A program made the position numbers and the translations under genes. Source: Acidobacteriaceae bacterium (lineage in GTDB: Bacteria; Acidobacteriota; Terriglobia; Terriglobales; Acidobacteriaceae). Taken from it: a stretch of 52,010 nucleotides of DNA. The stretch is from contig PLBY01000035.1 in NCBI GenBank assembly GCA_003134655.1, forward strand, positions 14,731-66,740. The letters run 5' to 3'. This document shows positions 1 through 8,852 of this stretch, piece by piece. The notes beneath the pieces are model-generated. The model was not told where the DNA came from, searched no databases, and was given only the letters and a program-made list of their open reading frames with translations. Within the stretch, counting starts at the first letter, position 1; every line of letters starts with the position of its first letter.

Positions 1-363
1 GGCGCATGGGTTCTCTTGCGTACGGACTGGTCGAAGCGGACAGACCCCAAGGACTACATCAACCTGAAGGAGAATGGACCCCACACTCCCGGATTAGCCA
101 AGGAAAGCTCTGCCCTCCTCGCCGAAGAGCGGGATGTACTGGGTGTCGGCGTGGAAACGGTCGGGACCGATGCCGGTCAGGCCGCCACCTTTGATCCACC
201 CTTCCCGAACCACTACCTCATGCACGGCAGCGGCAAGTTCGGGCTCGCAAGTCTGTCGAACCTTGATCAGCTTCCGCCAACCGGCGCCATCGTCATCGCA
301 GCGCCACTGAAAATCGTGGGCGGCTCCGGCAGTCCTCTGCGAGTCATTGCCATCACACCCTGA
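1..363 (+). CDS. Cyclase family protein (kynurenine formamidase-like), C-terminal part
   Basis: The reading frame is open from the first base and stops at 361-363, so the 5' end lies outside the window. The visible 120 residues match the C-terminal half of the cyclase/kynurenine formamidase-like family. They hold the segment LGVGVETVGTDAGQA, a following histidine (PFPNHYLMHG), and the closing signature SNLDQLPPTGA...APLKIVGGSGSPLRVIA. Known members are metal-dependent hydrolases of cyclic amides or esters. The metal-binding HxGTHxD motif would be upstream and cannot be checked. The substrate is unknown. An internal ATG at 16 is not a credible start because homology runs through it. Confidence 0.8.
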   Translation, partial: GAWVLLRTDWSKRTDPKDYINLKENGPHTPGLAKESSALLAEERDVLGVGVETVGTDAGQAATFDPPFPNHYLMHGSGKFGLASLSNLDQLPPTGAIVIAAPLKIVGGSGSPLRVIAITP

Positions 364-431
364 AGCACGGTGAGGATTTTAGAGGCCTCGGAGTAGTCTC
401 AGGACGCGAGCGCCGCTTTCCGTATGAGCCT

Positions 432-468
432 TGTGATGCATGTCACTCTGTTCTGTGATGCATGTCAC
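432..468 (+). promoter_or_regulatory. Two direct copies of a CRP/FNR-type box
   Basis: TGTGATGCATGTCAC occurs at 432-446 and again, identical, at 454-468. The period is 22 bp, about two helical turns. Each copy fits TGTGA-N6-TCAC, the core of CRP-type operators. The pair ends 42 bp before the proposed start of the phosphoesterase at 511. Two Crp/Fnr-family regulators are encoded in this window (8853-9668 and 43178-43843). That either of them binds here is inference. Confidence 0.55.
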
Positions 469-510
469 GATGGACAACGTGCAAGGACCTTTCAGCACCT
501 AAGTTGCGCA

Positions 511-2691
511 ATGAAAAGGCATCGAGAACCTAACGCCCATCAATTGGTGTTATCCCTTGTTTTGAGCTTGGCCACGGGTTTATTCAGCGGGTGCGGATCC
601 TCCGCAACTGCGCCACCTCCGTCGCCCGCGCCGACAGTCGCGTTGGCTGCTTTGCCCACCACGGTTACGGCTGGGTTGAGCACGACCTTAACTTGGACGT
701 CGAACAACGCTGAATCCGCCACGATTAACAACGGTATTGGGACAGTCGCACCGGCCGGGAGCACAACTGTGACTCCCACTCAGACCACCACCTACATCAT
801 CACAGTCCATGGAAGCGGGACGGCTACGGCCACTGCCCAGGCTACGGTCACGGTCACGGTGACGCCTGTCGGTACACCTACCGTCACAATGAGCGCGAAT
901 CCCATGTCGATCACTGCCGGGCAGTCCAGCACGCTGACGGTGGTCGCCACGAATTCGACCAACGTAGTGATTACCGACAATGTGGATTCGAACAGCTATC
1001 CGCTGGGGACGAGCGGAGGAACGCAGATCGTTAACCCGACTACGACAACAATTTACACGGCGACTGCAACTGGAGCGAACAATCTGACCGCAACGGCCAA
1101 CGCGACGGTGACGGTAGGTTCAGGAGGTGGAGGTGTCAATTCCATCAACCACGTCATCTTCCTGCAGCAGGAGAACCGCAGCTTCGATACCTATTTCGGC
1201 ATGCTGAACCCTTATCGTCGGGCACAGGGTTGGAATATTGGCGACGACGGGAAAGACTATGAAGTGGATGGCATCGACGATAAGCTAAGTACGATCAGCA
1301 ATATGGACGATGAAGGCGACGTCTATCCGCTTTTCAAGTTCACGAGCACCTGCGTCGACGATGAGACCTCGGCCTGGCTGGAAAGCTACGGCGACGTCAA
1401 TCGCTTCGATTTCCTCACTTCCCGTCCAATCCTGATGGATGGCTTCGTTCACACCGCTGAAGGCTTCGCGAAAAGTTGTGTCGCTTCCGGCCATTGCTCG
1501 GGGAGTTTCACCGATCTGACCGGACGGCGCGCGATGGGATACTACGACCAGGGCTTCCTGAACTATTACTATTACATGGCTTCGCAGTTCGCATTGTCTG
1601 ATCGTTGGTTCTCGCCGGTCGCGAGCAAGAGCATTTCCAACCGCATCGCAACCTTCACGGGCGGTACGACGCAGGGTCTAGTGAGGGACCCTGGCAACGA
1701 CGACCACCTTAACCAGCAGCTCAATATTCCCACCATTTTCGAGAAACTTGACCAAGCGAAGGTATCGTGGAAGGTTTACTACACCGTCACCGACGGCTTT
1801 TGCCTCAACGATGATGAATGCTCGGGCTCGGCGGGCGCCTACTATCCGGCAACCACCTTCGCTTACTTAACTTACTCGTACCGATTCATGTACGAAAATC
1901 CAACTGGCGCGGCCTGTACCGGCATGACGCAGGCATCCAGCGTGGTGGGCGATACGACGAACTCATTCTGCATTGATCCGAACCACGTTGCTCCTCTGGA
2001 GCAGTTCCTCAGCGATTTGAGCACGGGCACACTGCCCAGTTTTGCCTTCATTGAAGCAGGGTACGGCAAGAACGACGAGCATCCCGGGTCAGGACAATCG
2101 ATTTTGGCCGGTCAGACGCAGCTGGCAAACATTCTGAATTCTTTTATGGCCAGTCCTTCATGGAAGGATTCGGTCTTTTTTCTCAGCTACGATGAAGGCG
2201 GCGGCCCCTACGATCATGTGCCTCCCGTGCCCGGCCACTCGAACGACAACAGCGATGCGGCGCTGGGAGCGATTCCGGATATCGCGCAGATCGCGGTCAA
2301 CGCGGATAGCTTCTTTCCGTGCCTGCCAAGCGGCGGTACGGCGACGACGCATTGCGATCTGAATCTGACCGACCCCGGCGCCACACCGGGTGATGCTGCG
2401 GCAGTTCAGGGGTTTGCGGCTCAACTTGGCTTCCGCTTGCCGAACATGATCGTCTCGCCTTTCACGCGGCGGCATTATGTCTCGCACACGCCCATGGACC
2501 ACACTGCCGTGATCAAGTTTGTGGAGAACCGATTTATCGGCGGCACCGCGCACCTGACTCCGCGCGATGCCGCGCAGCCCGATTTGCTGGACTTCTTCGA
2601 TTTCAATGCCGTGCCATGGGCTACGCCGCCATCGCCACCGAAGCCGGTCACATCGACGACCTCGTGCACGCCCGCAAACCTGGGACCGTGA
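511..2691 (+). CDS. Secreted phosphoesterase (phospholipase C/acid phosphatase family) lipoprotein
   Basis: This 726-residue protein begins with a lipoprotein signal (hydrophobic stretch ending LATGLFSGC). Two Ser/Thr-rich Ig-like beta domains follow (about residues 40-205), then a phosphoesterase domain of the phospholipase C family (PF04185 type). Visible family motifs are NHVIFLQQENRSFD near residue 213 and the metal-site segment SYDEGGGPYDHV near residue 560. The role is probably hydrolysis of phosphate esters outside the cell. The frame is open back to 424, but I chose the ATG at 511 because the signal peptide starts there and the upstream part contains the two CRP-type boxes. A paralogue with different N-terminal domains lies at 10518-12548. 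The exact substrate is not predictable. Confidence 0.88.
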   Translation: MKRHREPNAHQLVLSLVLSLATGLFSGCGSSATAPPPSPAPTVALAALPTTVTAGLSTTLTWTSNNAESATINNGIGTVAPAGSTTVTPTQTTTYIITVHGSGTATATAQATVTVTVTPVGTPTVTMSANPMSITAGQSSTLTVVATNSTNVVITDNVDSNSYPLGTSGGTQIVNPTTTTIYTATATGANNLTATANATVTVGSGGGGVNSINHVIFLQQENRSFDTYFGMLNPYRRAQGWNIGDDGKDYEVDGIDDKLSTISNMDDEGDVYPLFKFTSTCVDDETSAWLESYGDVNRFDFLTSRPILMDGFVHTAEGFAKSCVASGHCSGSFTDLTGRRAMGYYDQGFLNYYYYMASQFALSDRWFSPVASKSISNRIATFTGGTTQGLVRDPGNDDHLNQQLNIPTIFEKLDQAKVSWKVYYTVTDGFCLNDDECSGSAGAYYPATTFAYLTYSYRFMYENPTGAACTGMTQASSVVGDTTNSFCIDPNHVAPLEQFLSDLSTGTLPSFAFIEAGYGKNDEHPGSGQSILAGQTQLANILNSFMASPSWKDSVFFLSYDEGGGPYDHVPPVPGHSNDNSDAALGAIPDIAQIAVNADSFFPCLPSGGTATTHCDLNLTDPGATPGDAAAVQGFAAQLGFRLPNMIVSPFTRRHYVSHTPMDHTAVIKFVENRFIGGTAHLTPRDAAQPDLLDFFDFNAVPWATPPSPPKPVTSTTSCTPANLGP

Positions 2692-2948
2692 GTCCGTGTC
2701 ACCGGGTGACAAAGCTCCATTCACACCCGTCAGCGTCGCCTCGTTCTGAAGCAGGACTTGCCATTGCTTGGTCGCATTGTTGCCCTGCGACCCAAATATG
2801 GCAGGCAATGGGATGCGTATACGGTCGGAGGACTTGCAATGCGGGTCGAATAAGAGGAATGAAAATGGCCAGGCGTGTCACCGGGCCTGACCATGTCTTG
2901 TTCTACTTCTGCGGCTTCAAACTACTCAGTTTTGCGGGCTTGTGACAG

Positions 2949-3674
2949 TCACAGAGGTTGTGCTCTCAGTTGGCTCACGGGTGCTGGCCGCGTTACCAGA
3001 TTGGCGCCGATTCGCAGTGCCCAATTCTCAAGCTTTGGTTTTGGGCGTCTCTTCGCGCCCGACAAGCCATCTCTGGCGGCCAACCGCGCCTCAAGCGTTG
3101 GCGCCAATAGCTCACGAAATCGCAGTCTCGCCTTGTACAGTTGGGACTTCGAATTTCCCACTGAGCAACTGAGCATCTCCGCGATTTCCTGGTGCTCGTA
3201 TCCCTCCACCTCGTGCAGAAGAAAGATTGTCCTGTATCCGGCGGGAAGTTGTTCCATGGCACGCGCCAATGCGACGCGGTCGATACAGCCGGCCAGGTCC
3301 TTATCTCTAATTCCGTACTCGCGCCGGATCTTGGCGCCGTTCCGGTCGCTTTGCGGTTCATCCAGCGAAACCTGGTTCAGGGAATTCTTCCGAAAATGCA
3401 TCAGTACAGTGTTGACTGCGATTCGATGAAGCCATGTCGAGAACGCTGAGTCTCCGCGAAATTTGTTGATTTTGCGAAAGACCTGCAAAAACGTGTCTTG
3501 CGTGAGATCCTCCGCTTCCGCTCCGTTGCAGGTCATGCGAAGACATACGGAGTAGATCCGCGACCTGTGCGCCTGAAACAGCGCGCCAAATGCGTCCACA
3601 TCTCCTTGTTGTGCCCGCTTGATCAAATCCGTACCCAGAGGAGCCGTGCCAGTAATCGCAGAGACGCCGTTCAT
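2949..3674 (-). CDS. ECF-type RNA polymerase sigma factor
   Basis: This 241-residue sigma-70 family protein has region 2 (AEDLTQDTFLQVFRKINKF, STWLHRIAVNT) and region 4 (LPAGYRTIFLLHEVEGYEHQ, then an HTH with SQLYKARLRFRELL). This is the typical ECF layout without regions 1 and 3. The start at 3674 follows AAGGGAG at a good distance; the open frame to 3836 contains no better site. The C-terminal tail after region 4 is about 45 residues, Arg/Lys/Pro rich. No anti-sigma factor gene is adjacent, so the control mode is unclear. Both flanking intergenic regions are long, so it is probably monocistronic. Confidence 0.9.
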   Translation of the reverse strand: MNGVSAITGTAPLGTDLIKRAQQGDVDAFGALFQAHRSRIYSVCLRMTCNGAEAEDLTQDTFLQVFRKINKFRGDSAFSTWLHRIAVNTVLMHFRKNSLNQVSLDEPQSDRNGAKIRREYGIRDKDLAGCIDRVALARAMEQLPAGYRTIFLLHEVEGYEHQEIAEMLSCSVGNSKSQLYKARLRFRELLAPTLEARLAARDGLSGAKRRPKPKLENWALRIGANLVTRPAPVSQLRAQPL

Positions 3675-4341
3675 GACGATCTCCCTTGGGGCGGTCCAAC
3701 ATGTATCTGACATAACGAAGTGAAGTCTGTGTGATTCATGCTTGAGAGTAGAGGCGGAATGCGGGAATGGTCTATCCAGTGCAGTCAGTATGAGAATCCA
3801 ATTGTTGCTGTACCGCAGGCATGACAGCAAAATCATTTTTCCGCCAGAAGTGAACCCTCGTTTGTGGAGAGAGCCCCCATCTCTATTCGTGAATCTTTGT
3901 CTGATTCCCTGATCGTGCTGTGCTTCCCCACCATCGCATGGCCGCGAATGAGGAGATCGAGAATAGCCCTAGAAAACGTAGTGGAACTCTGCCGGGCAAA
4001 TACATACTGCGCACGATAGACCACGCAGGCACTACTCATTTATTCCTTAGGTCTGCCCCAACGCGAGGGGCGGAAGGTGGGCGTTGGCTCGAACCTCCCC
4101 GTTTGTCGCCAGCGCTTGCCTCCTTTTCCGCAATGCGATCTTAGGAATCGCCCTGTTGTTCGCGACTTTACTAGTCTTCACGGACCTGACTTCCAGGCCA
4201 CCGGCTCCGCTCTGGATCCTGTCGCCTGCCAACCGGCTCATCCACGATTCCTACCTGCAAGGCAACAGCTGCAGCATGAGCAATACTGCTCAGACAGTAT
4301 CCATCGATGTTGATAAATTAGCCTGAGTATGGGGAGGTTCT
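3675..4341. other. Intergenic region between divergent regulators
   Basis: This 667-bp stretch separates the sigma factor (minus) from the response regulator (plus) and should hold both promoters. I see no reading frame with recognisable protein features, no clear RNA gene and no repeat. Short open frames on both strands have no convincing ribosome site or homology. Confidence 0.5.
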
Positions 4342-5121
4342 ATGAGTGCATTTCGAGTTTTGGTGGCTGACGATCATCCGATATTCCGGTACGGTTTGTC
4401 CTCGCTGATTGGATCTCACGAAGGCTGGCAGGTCTGTGGAGAAGCCGTGGACGGAAGGGATGCGGTAGACAAGTGCAGGGAATTGAAGCCCGATCTCCTG
4501 ATTCTGGACATCTGCCTGCCCATACTGAATGGCGTGGACACGGCGCGGCAAATTCTGAAACACAATCCCGCGCAAGCCATCCTCATCCTAACCGCCGTGG
4601 ACTCCGAGCAAGCGATCCGCGATTGTCTGGAAGCGGGAGTTCGCGGTTGGGTTTTCAAGTCCGACGGGACGGAAGATCTCACGACCGCAGTAGAGGCCAT
4701 GCAACGGTGCAAGAGCATCTTCAGCCCGCGAGTGTCAGATCTGATTATGGACGGCTATAAGCGGCACCGCGTTGATCCAGATGCGGCGAGAGTGCCCAAG
4801 TTATCGCCCCGAGAGCGCGAGGTTGTGCAACTCGTGAGTGAGGGCAAAGCCTCTAAAGAAGTCGCTACGATCCTGAACGTGACATTGGCAACGGCAGAAA
4901 CGCATCGCAGCAATATCATGCGGAAGCTGAAGCTCCACTCGATCGCCGAACTGGTGCTGTATGCGGTGAGAAATGAAATCATCCACATACACTCTGCATC
5001 TGTTCTGCAGTTCCCCAGCCCGGGAGAGGAGCGGAGTCGTCCACGCGCAACATCGGACTATTCTCCCCTTCCCGCCGCAGTGCACGCCCGCGGGGACGTT
5101 GGGCGCCGTAGCTTTAACTGA
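4342..5121 (+). CDS. NarL/FixJ-type response regulator
   Basis: The protein has 259 residues. The N-terminal receiver domain (about 4-120) carries the acidic pair D10-D11, phospho-acceptor D56 in LLILDICLP, T84 and K106. A LuxR-type HTH follows (about 155-215: LSPREREVVQLVSEGKASKE...VTLATAETHRSNIMRKLK). The last 35 residues are a poorly conserved Pro/Ser/Arg-rich tail, longer than usual. GGGGAGG at 4331-4337 supports the start. No sensor kinase is next to it, so it is an orphan here. A degraded receiver-domain relic lies about 320 bp downstream, so a related gene may once have followed. Confidence 0.92.
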   Translation: MSAFRVLVADDHPIFRYGLSSLIGSHEGWQVCGEAVDGRDAVDKCRELKPDLLILDICLPILNGVDTARQILKHNPAQAILILTAVDSEQAIRDCLEAGVRGWVFKSDGTEDLTTAVEAMQRCKSIFSPRVSDLIMDGYKRHRVDPDAARVPKLSPREREVVQLVSEGKASKEVATILNVTLATAETHRSNIMRKLKLHSIAELVLYAVRNEIIHIHSASVLQFPSPGEERSRPRATSDYSPLPAAVHARGDVGRRSFN

Positions 5122-5439
5122 CAATCTGTTGTATGCGTTCGGGCGGACATGGTGTCGTTGAGCCTGCGGATCTTTCGGCCTTACGGACGTCTGCTTCGGC
5201 GGAACTGACGCTGATCACCCGCTATCCCATGCACTATGTTGGGCCAGCACCGAAGAGAATGGTGGTCGTAGCGCGCTGGATAGCAACCCGGAAAGACTCA
5301 GGTCAGTAGCGTCTGAAATCGTCCTGAACGAGTCCCTTTACAAGTTGGCTTTTGGCTCGACGTGGAGCGACACACCAGACACTACAAAACCACCACGGCC
5401 GTATGACCCCATCCAAGGCGAAGTCCCTCTGCCGGTCCA

Positions 5440-5680
5440 CGACCTGAAAGCAGAATGATCGGCAGGCTGGCAAAGCGGCTCTTGAATCTCATGGTTATCG
5501 GGTCAAGATCGCCTCGAGCAGCCAGCGTATTCAGAAATGCCGGAGCGGATCCTTTGGCTGGTGGATGAATATGTGATGAAGAGTGAACTGCCGGAACGCC
5601 TGGTGCCAATCATCGAACGAGTGCATGCCCACGCCCTAGGTTCGAACCGGCGCCGCCAGCATGGCGGGGAAGCTGCGTAA
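5440..5680 (+). pseudogene. Relic of a response-regulator receiver domain
   Basis: Two pieces of receiver-like sequence lie in different frames. From 5463 one frame reads QAGKAALESHGYRVKIASS, like the start of a receiver domain (alpha-1 and beta-2). From 5537 another frame reads LVDEYVMKSELPERLVPIIE, like its last beta strand with the conserved lysine and helix alpha-5, ending at TAA 5678-5680. About 75 residues that should lie between them, including the phospho-acceptor site, are missing. I read this as a decayed, internally deleted gene. The remaining parts of 5122-5737 hold nothing I can name. Confidence 0.45.
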
Positions 5681-5737
5681 AGTCCTCTTCTGCAATCACC
5701 CTGGTTTTCCGGCCACCGCAAATCCGCAGTTCCTGGT

Positions 5738-6736
5738 GTGAGCGATCTTGCTCAGACTTGTCCCTCCCGATCTGTCATTCTTCATTTTGCTGAGTTCTCG
5801 ACCGAGCGCCCGAGTGTGTTGGTCAACCTCGGTCGCGGGCGCGACCGGCGATTGTCAGTGCCAGTAAAGGGGTCACAGTTGCGATCAGTAACATCCTGCG
5901 CGCCGAGAGAAGTCTGGGGTCAATTCAACAATTACCGGGCAAATGGCCTGGTGGTATCAGGGATAGTACACGTTGCACTGGTGGGCCTCATCCTTGCGGG
6001 CGCTGCCATTGGACATCAGGTCGTCGTACAAGCCAAGCAGCGAGAGGTCGTACTCCTCGTTGCACCTTCCCCTGACTCCTACATACTTCGGACGTCCAGC
6101 AAAGTGGTCGGTGGTGGTGGAGGCGGTGGAGATCGTGATCCTCTGCCCGCATCGAAAGGCAGACTCCCCAAGTTCGCGATGGTACAGATCACTCCGCCGC
6201 AGATTGTGATTCGCAACTTGGCGCCAAAGCTGACTGTGGAACCTACGGTCATTGTGCCGCCACAAGTGCATCTTGCCGAAAATCACATGCCCAACCTGGG
6301 TAATCCGTCCGCTACCGCTCTGCCAGGCGCCCCGCCCTCCAATGGATCGGGTTCTGGCGGCGGGATCGGATCCGGTTCTGGCGGCGGCGTGGGGGTTGGG
6401 CACGGTGCAGGTGTGGGTGCCGGGAGCGGTGGCGGCATTGGTGGAGGGGTGTTTAAGGTCGGTGGGGGAATATCGGCTCCGCAACCGGTTTTGACGCCTG
6501 ATCCAGAGTACACAGAGGAAGCCCGCAGGGCGAAGACGCAGGGCACTTGCACGCTGTTTTTGATCGTCGACGCAGCCGGACAACCGCGCGACATTCGGGT
6601 CGTCCACGGGCTTGGGTTCGGACTGGATGCAAAGGCGATCGAGGCCGTGAAGCAGTGGCGTTTTGATCCTTCTCTGAAAGATGGGAAGCCTGTGAGCGTG
6701 CAGATTAGTATTGAAGTCGAATTCAAGCTCTTCTAA
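5738..6736 (+). CDS. TonB-like energy transducer with glycine-rich spacer
   Basis: The protein has 332 residues from a GTG start at 5738 (the start is uncertain; the ribosome site is weak). A cytoplasmic N-terminal part is followed by one membrane segment (about residues 71-92, GLVVSGIVHVALVGLILAG), a periplasmic linker, and a C-terminal TonB domain (about 245-332). That domain has the usual features: YTEEARRAKTQGTCTL, a GLGFGLDAKAIEAVKQWRF segment and a KPVSVQISIEVEF end. TonB proteins pass proton-motive-force energy to outer-membrane receptors. The linker is unusual: instead of Pro/Lys repeats it is almost pure Gly/Ser/Val (DNA 6340-6475). No ExbB/ExbD or receptor gene is nearby. Confidence 0.85.
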   Translation: MSDLAQTCPSRSVILHFAEFSTERPSVLVNLGRGRDRRLSVPVKGSQLRSVTSCAPREVWGQFNNYRANGLVVSGIVHVALVGLILAGAAIGHQVVVQAKQREVVLLVAPSPDSYILRTSSKVVGGGGGGGDRDPLPASKGRLPKFAMVQITPPQIVIRNLAPKLTVEPTVIVPPQVHLAENHMPNLGNPSATALPGAPPSNGSGSGGGIGSGSGGGVGVGHGAGVGAGSGGGIGGGVFKVGGGISAPQPVLTPDPEYTEEARRAKTQGTCTLFLIVDAAGQPRDIRVVHGLGFGLDAKAIEAVKQWRFDPSLKDGKPVSVQISIEVEFKLF

Positions 6737-7178
6737 GCACGAGACTTCGGACATGCGTGACCACTCGGCGTGATCAGATGATGATCCGGGAACGTGTCAT
6801 GCAAGGAGAGACGGCGCGGCCGAAGGGGGAGTGGATCATTGTGAGAACCCGACCGCGCCATCAGAGGAAACACGACCTGAGGCCGCGTCATTCCTTCACA
6901 TCTCTTTCTGGAGAGGAAATTTACAACCCTGGCGATACTCGTCGTCTGTTCAAAATTGCTCATCCCCTGAAATAGAGTCCTGTTGACTGCCAGGTTCGCG
7001 ATGTCTCTGCGCATCACGCAAGGAGAAGGCGGCAGGCAAGAAGCGGCCTGCGTGACTTGCGCCAACTGACGCTCTTCTCTGTCTTCGACTGTTTTCCTGT
7101 TCTTGCTTACGGTTGTCGCGCTTGGCGGGTTCCTCGAGATGCGGAGCCCGCCCATTCGCTCTTGGTTGAGCCAGCGCC
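6737..7178. other. Intergenic region with no recognised gene
   Basis: These 442 bp lie between two convergent genes. An open frame on the minus strand crosses it, but its product is Arg/Pro rich with no motif and no ribosome site, so I treat it as chance. I see no strong terminator hairpin with a T-run. Confidence 0.5.
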
Positions 7179-8519
7179 TCAAGGGCAAGTACAGCCGGTA
7201 ATTACATCGCTATCCAAGGTGACCGCGCCATTCCGCGCCAACACCCTGCCTTCCACATTCACGCCCGTGGTTACGGTGATGGATGTGAGAGCCATGATAT
7301 TTCCCTTGAATACAGAGTTCGTTCCCAGGGTCGCTGAGCTGCCGACCTGCCAGAAGATATTGCAGGCCTTGGCACCGTTGGCCAAGACTATGTGGCTTCC
7401 GCTCCCCGTCGTGAGCGTGGACGAAATCTGGAAAATGAACACCGCACTCGGATTACCTTGCGCATCGAGAGTGAGGTCCCCGGAATTTGCCAGCGACGAC
7501 GTCGAGGTGTAGACACCGGAAGTGAGGGTCTGCCCGACCAAGTCTCCGGCTACCGAAGTGCCGCCCGAGCGTCCCGCAGCGTCGATATAGCCAGCCGTCA
7601 AAGTGGCCTGGGCGAGGGATGCGACACCGTCCGCAAGATGGATCGTCCCGCCTGCTAACCCTGGCGGAAATCCAGTCACGGCTGTACCCGGACAAACTCC
7701 AACATCCCCAGACACCACCGTAGAACCGGTATTGGTGACGGTGGTTCCAGCCAGGACCGAGAAATTTCCAATGTTAGGACAAAGCGCTACCGGCTGCGTT
7801 CCACCGCTCTGGCACGGACCGGTTGTAAAAGTCTGTTGAAGTGGCGCGACCGACACTTCTCCCAAGTCCTTGGCTCCGGCGGTGATCATGATCGTGTATG
7901 TGGTGTTTGCAGCAAGGCTAGCCGTGGGCGTGAGAGTGGCTTTTTGACTGACCACGTCGTAGGTCACGGTGGCAGCCACACCGACAATGAAAAATGTGCT
8001 GGGATTGATGGTGAGCGAGTCCATCTGCTCGTCAAAAGTGGCCACGATCTTCTGGTCCTGTGGCACGCAAGTGGCGCCAGCGACAAGATTGACTGCAATG
8101 ACGTACGGGGCAGAAGTGTCTGTGGTGGTGCGGGTCGTGAAGGAGAAATCGAAGGGCGCGGCCAGCGGAGTTCCGCTCATGTCCTTGGCTCCAACGGTAA
8201 TGCTCGCGTTGTACATGGTATTGGTGGCGAAGTCAGAAGAAGGTTTGAACTCACCAATCATGTTAGTGGCGTCGTAAACGACCGTCCCGCTCACTCCTGC
8301 AACCAGAAAGCTGCTGGAGTTGATGCTGGCGGGATCCATGGGTTGGCTGAAGACCACCGCAATCGCACGGTTGGTGCCCACTCCGTTGGATTGGGGGACG
8401 ACCATTGATACCGTGGGACCATTGGAGGCAGCCGGTTGCGTGGGAACACTACCGCAGCTGACGAGAAAAGCCGCTAACAAAACAGCAGACGAGAGCCTGG
8501 AAATCTGAGAGATTGACAT
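7179..8519 (-). CDS. Ice-binding-type (DUF3494) lipoprotein with two Ig-like domains
   Basis: This 446-residue secreted lipoprotein has a signal ending LLAAFLVSC. Two Big_5/SbsA-like Ig domains follow (about 35-135 and 138-240, each with the VVFSQPMDPASI / VATFDEQMDSLTI pattern), then a DUF3494 domain (about 250-446). Family marks in the last domain are SGDLTLDAQGNPSAVFIFQI, the Gly/Ser/Thr beta-solenoid repeats and the end GRVLARNGAVTLDSDVI. DUF3494 proteins include ice-binding proteins, but many members in soil bacteria are thought to be adhesins, and I cannot tell which applies. The start at 8519 follows AAAGGAG closely. The upstream leader can form a long branched hairpin. Confidence 0.88.
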   Translation of the reverse strand: MSISQISRLSSAVLLAAFLVSCGSVPTQPAASNGPTVSMVVPQSNGVGTNRAIAVVFSQPMDPASINSSSFLVAGVSGTVVYDATNMIGEFKPSSDFATNTMYNASITVGAKDMSGTPLAAPFDFSFTTRTTTDTSAPYVIAVNLVAGATCVPQDQKIVATFDEQMDSLTINPSTFFIVGVAATVTYDVVSQKATLTPTASLAANTTYTIMITAGAKDLGEVSVAPLQQTFTTGPCQSGGTQPVALCPNIGNFSVLAGTTVTNTGSTVVSGDVGVCPGTAVTGFPPGLAGGTIHLADGVASLAQATLTAGYIDAAGRSGGTSVAGDLVGQTLTSGVYTSTSSLANSGDLTLDAQGNPSAVFIFQISSTLTTGSGSHIVLANGAKACNIFWQVGSSATLGTNSVFKGNIMALTSITVTTGVNVEGRVLARNGAVTLDSDVITGCTCP

Positions 8520-8578
8520 ACGACTCCTTTCCCAATATCCGTCGGCGGAAGCACGCCGGGGTAGCTGGAGCCACGCTT

Positions 8579-8641
8579 GGAAGGCCAACGAAGCTCGCGT
8601 GGGAACAAAACCTCGGAGCTCGTCGGAGGCGCGAGCCTTCC
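8579..8641 (-). promoter_or_regulatory. Structured 5' leader of the ice-binding-type gene
   Basis: On the minus strand, 60-120 nt before the start codon, GGAAGG (8636-8641) can pair with CCTTCC (8579-8584). Inside it CTCGCG (8630-8635) pairs with CGCGAG (8594-8599), and inside that CCTC (8626-8629) with GAGG (8611-8614). The result is a stacked, three-step hairpin. I compared it by eye with the c-di-GMP-I (GEMM) consensus and found no match. It may be a regulatory leader or only a stable stem. Confidence 0.3.
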
Positions 8642-8852
8642 GTAGATTCGTTTCGCATTATGCGGCTTTTAGCCGAAGCTGTCTGGCCAGAATCGCTCAC
8701 TTCGCTGTTTTCTACTCACGGACTGCGCCGCGCTGCCAGTGTCTGCAAATGAGTCTGGTGAAAATTAATCTTTTGTGAGCAGTAGTGACCAGCCAGATCT
8801 AGCCCTTTCTCTCATAATTGAAAGTGGCAGGATTCCCATATAAGGTCGCCCC

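Noticed and set aside
2158..2808. 216-residue antisense frame over the first phosphoesterase gene
   Set aside because: It is the shadow of a strongly supported gene and has Arg-rich composition without motifs.
2941..2953. TGTGACAGTCACA, a palindrome resembling a CRP box
   Set aside because: The spacer is 3 bp, not 6, and it overlaps the 3' end of the sigma factor gene, so it is not in a promoter position.
4084..4326. 80-residue open frame with a hydrophobic stretch upstream of the response regulator
   Set aside because: No ribosome site and no family resemblance; the hydrophobic stretch alone is weak evidence.
6733..7188. 151-residue open frame on the minus strand
   Set aside because: No motif, no ribosome site, odd Arg/Pro-rich composition; probably chance in GC-rich DNA.
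8520..8720. c-di-GMP-I (GEMM) riboswitch before the ice-binding-type gene
   Set aside because: I looked for the conserved loops and the tetraloop-receptor pattern and they are not there; only a stable hairpin remains.
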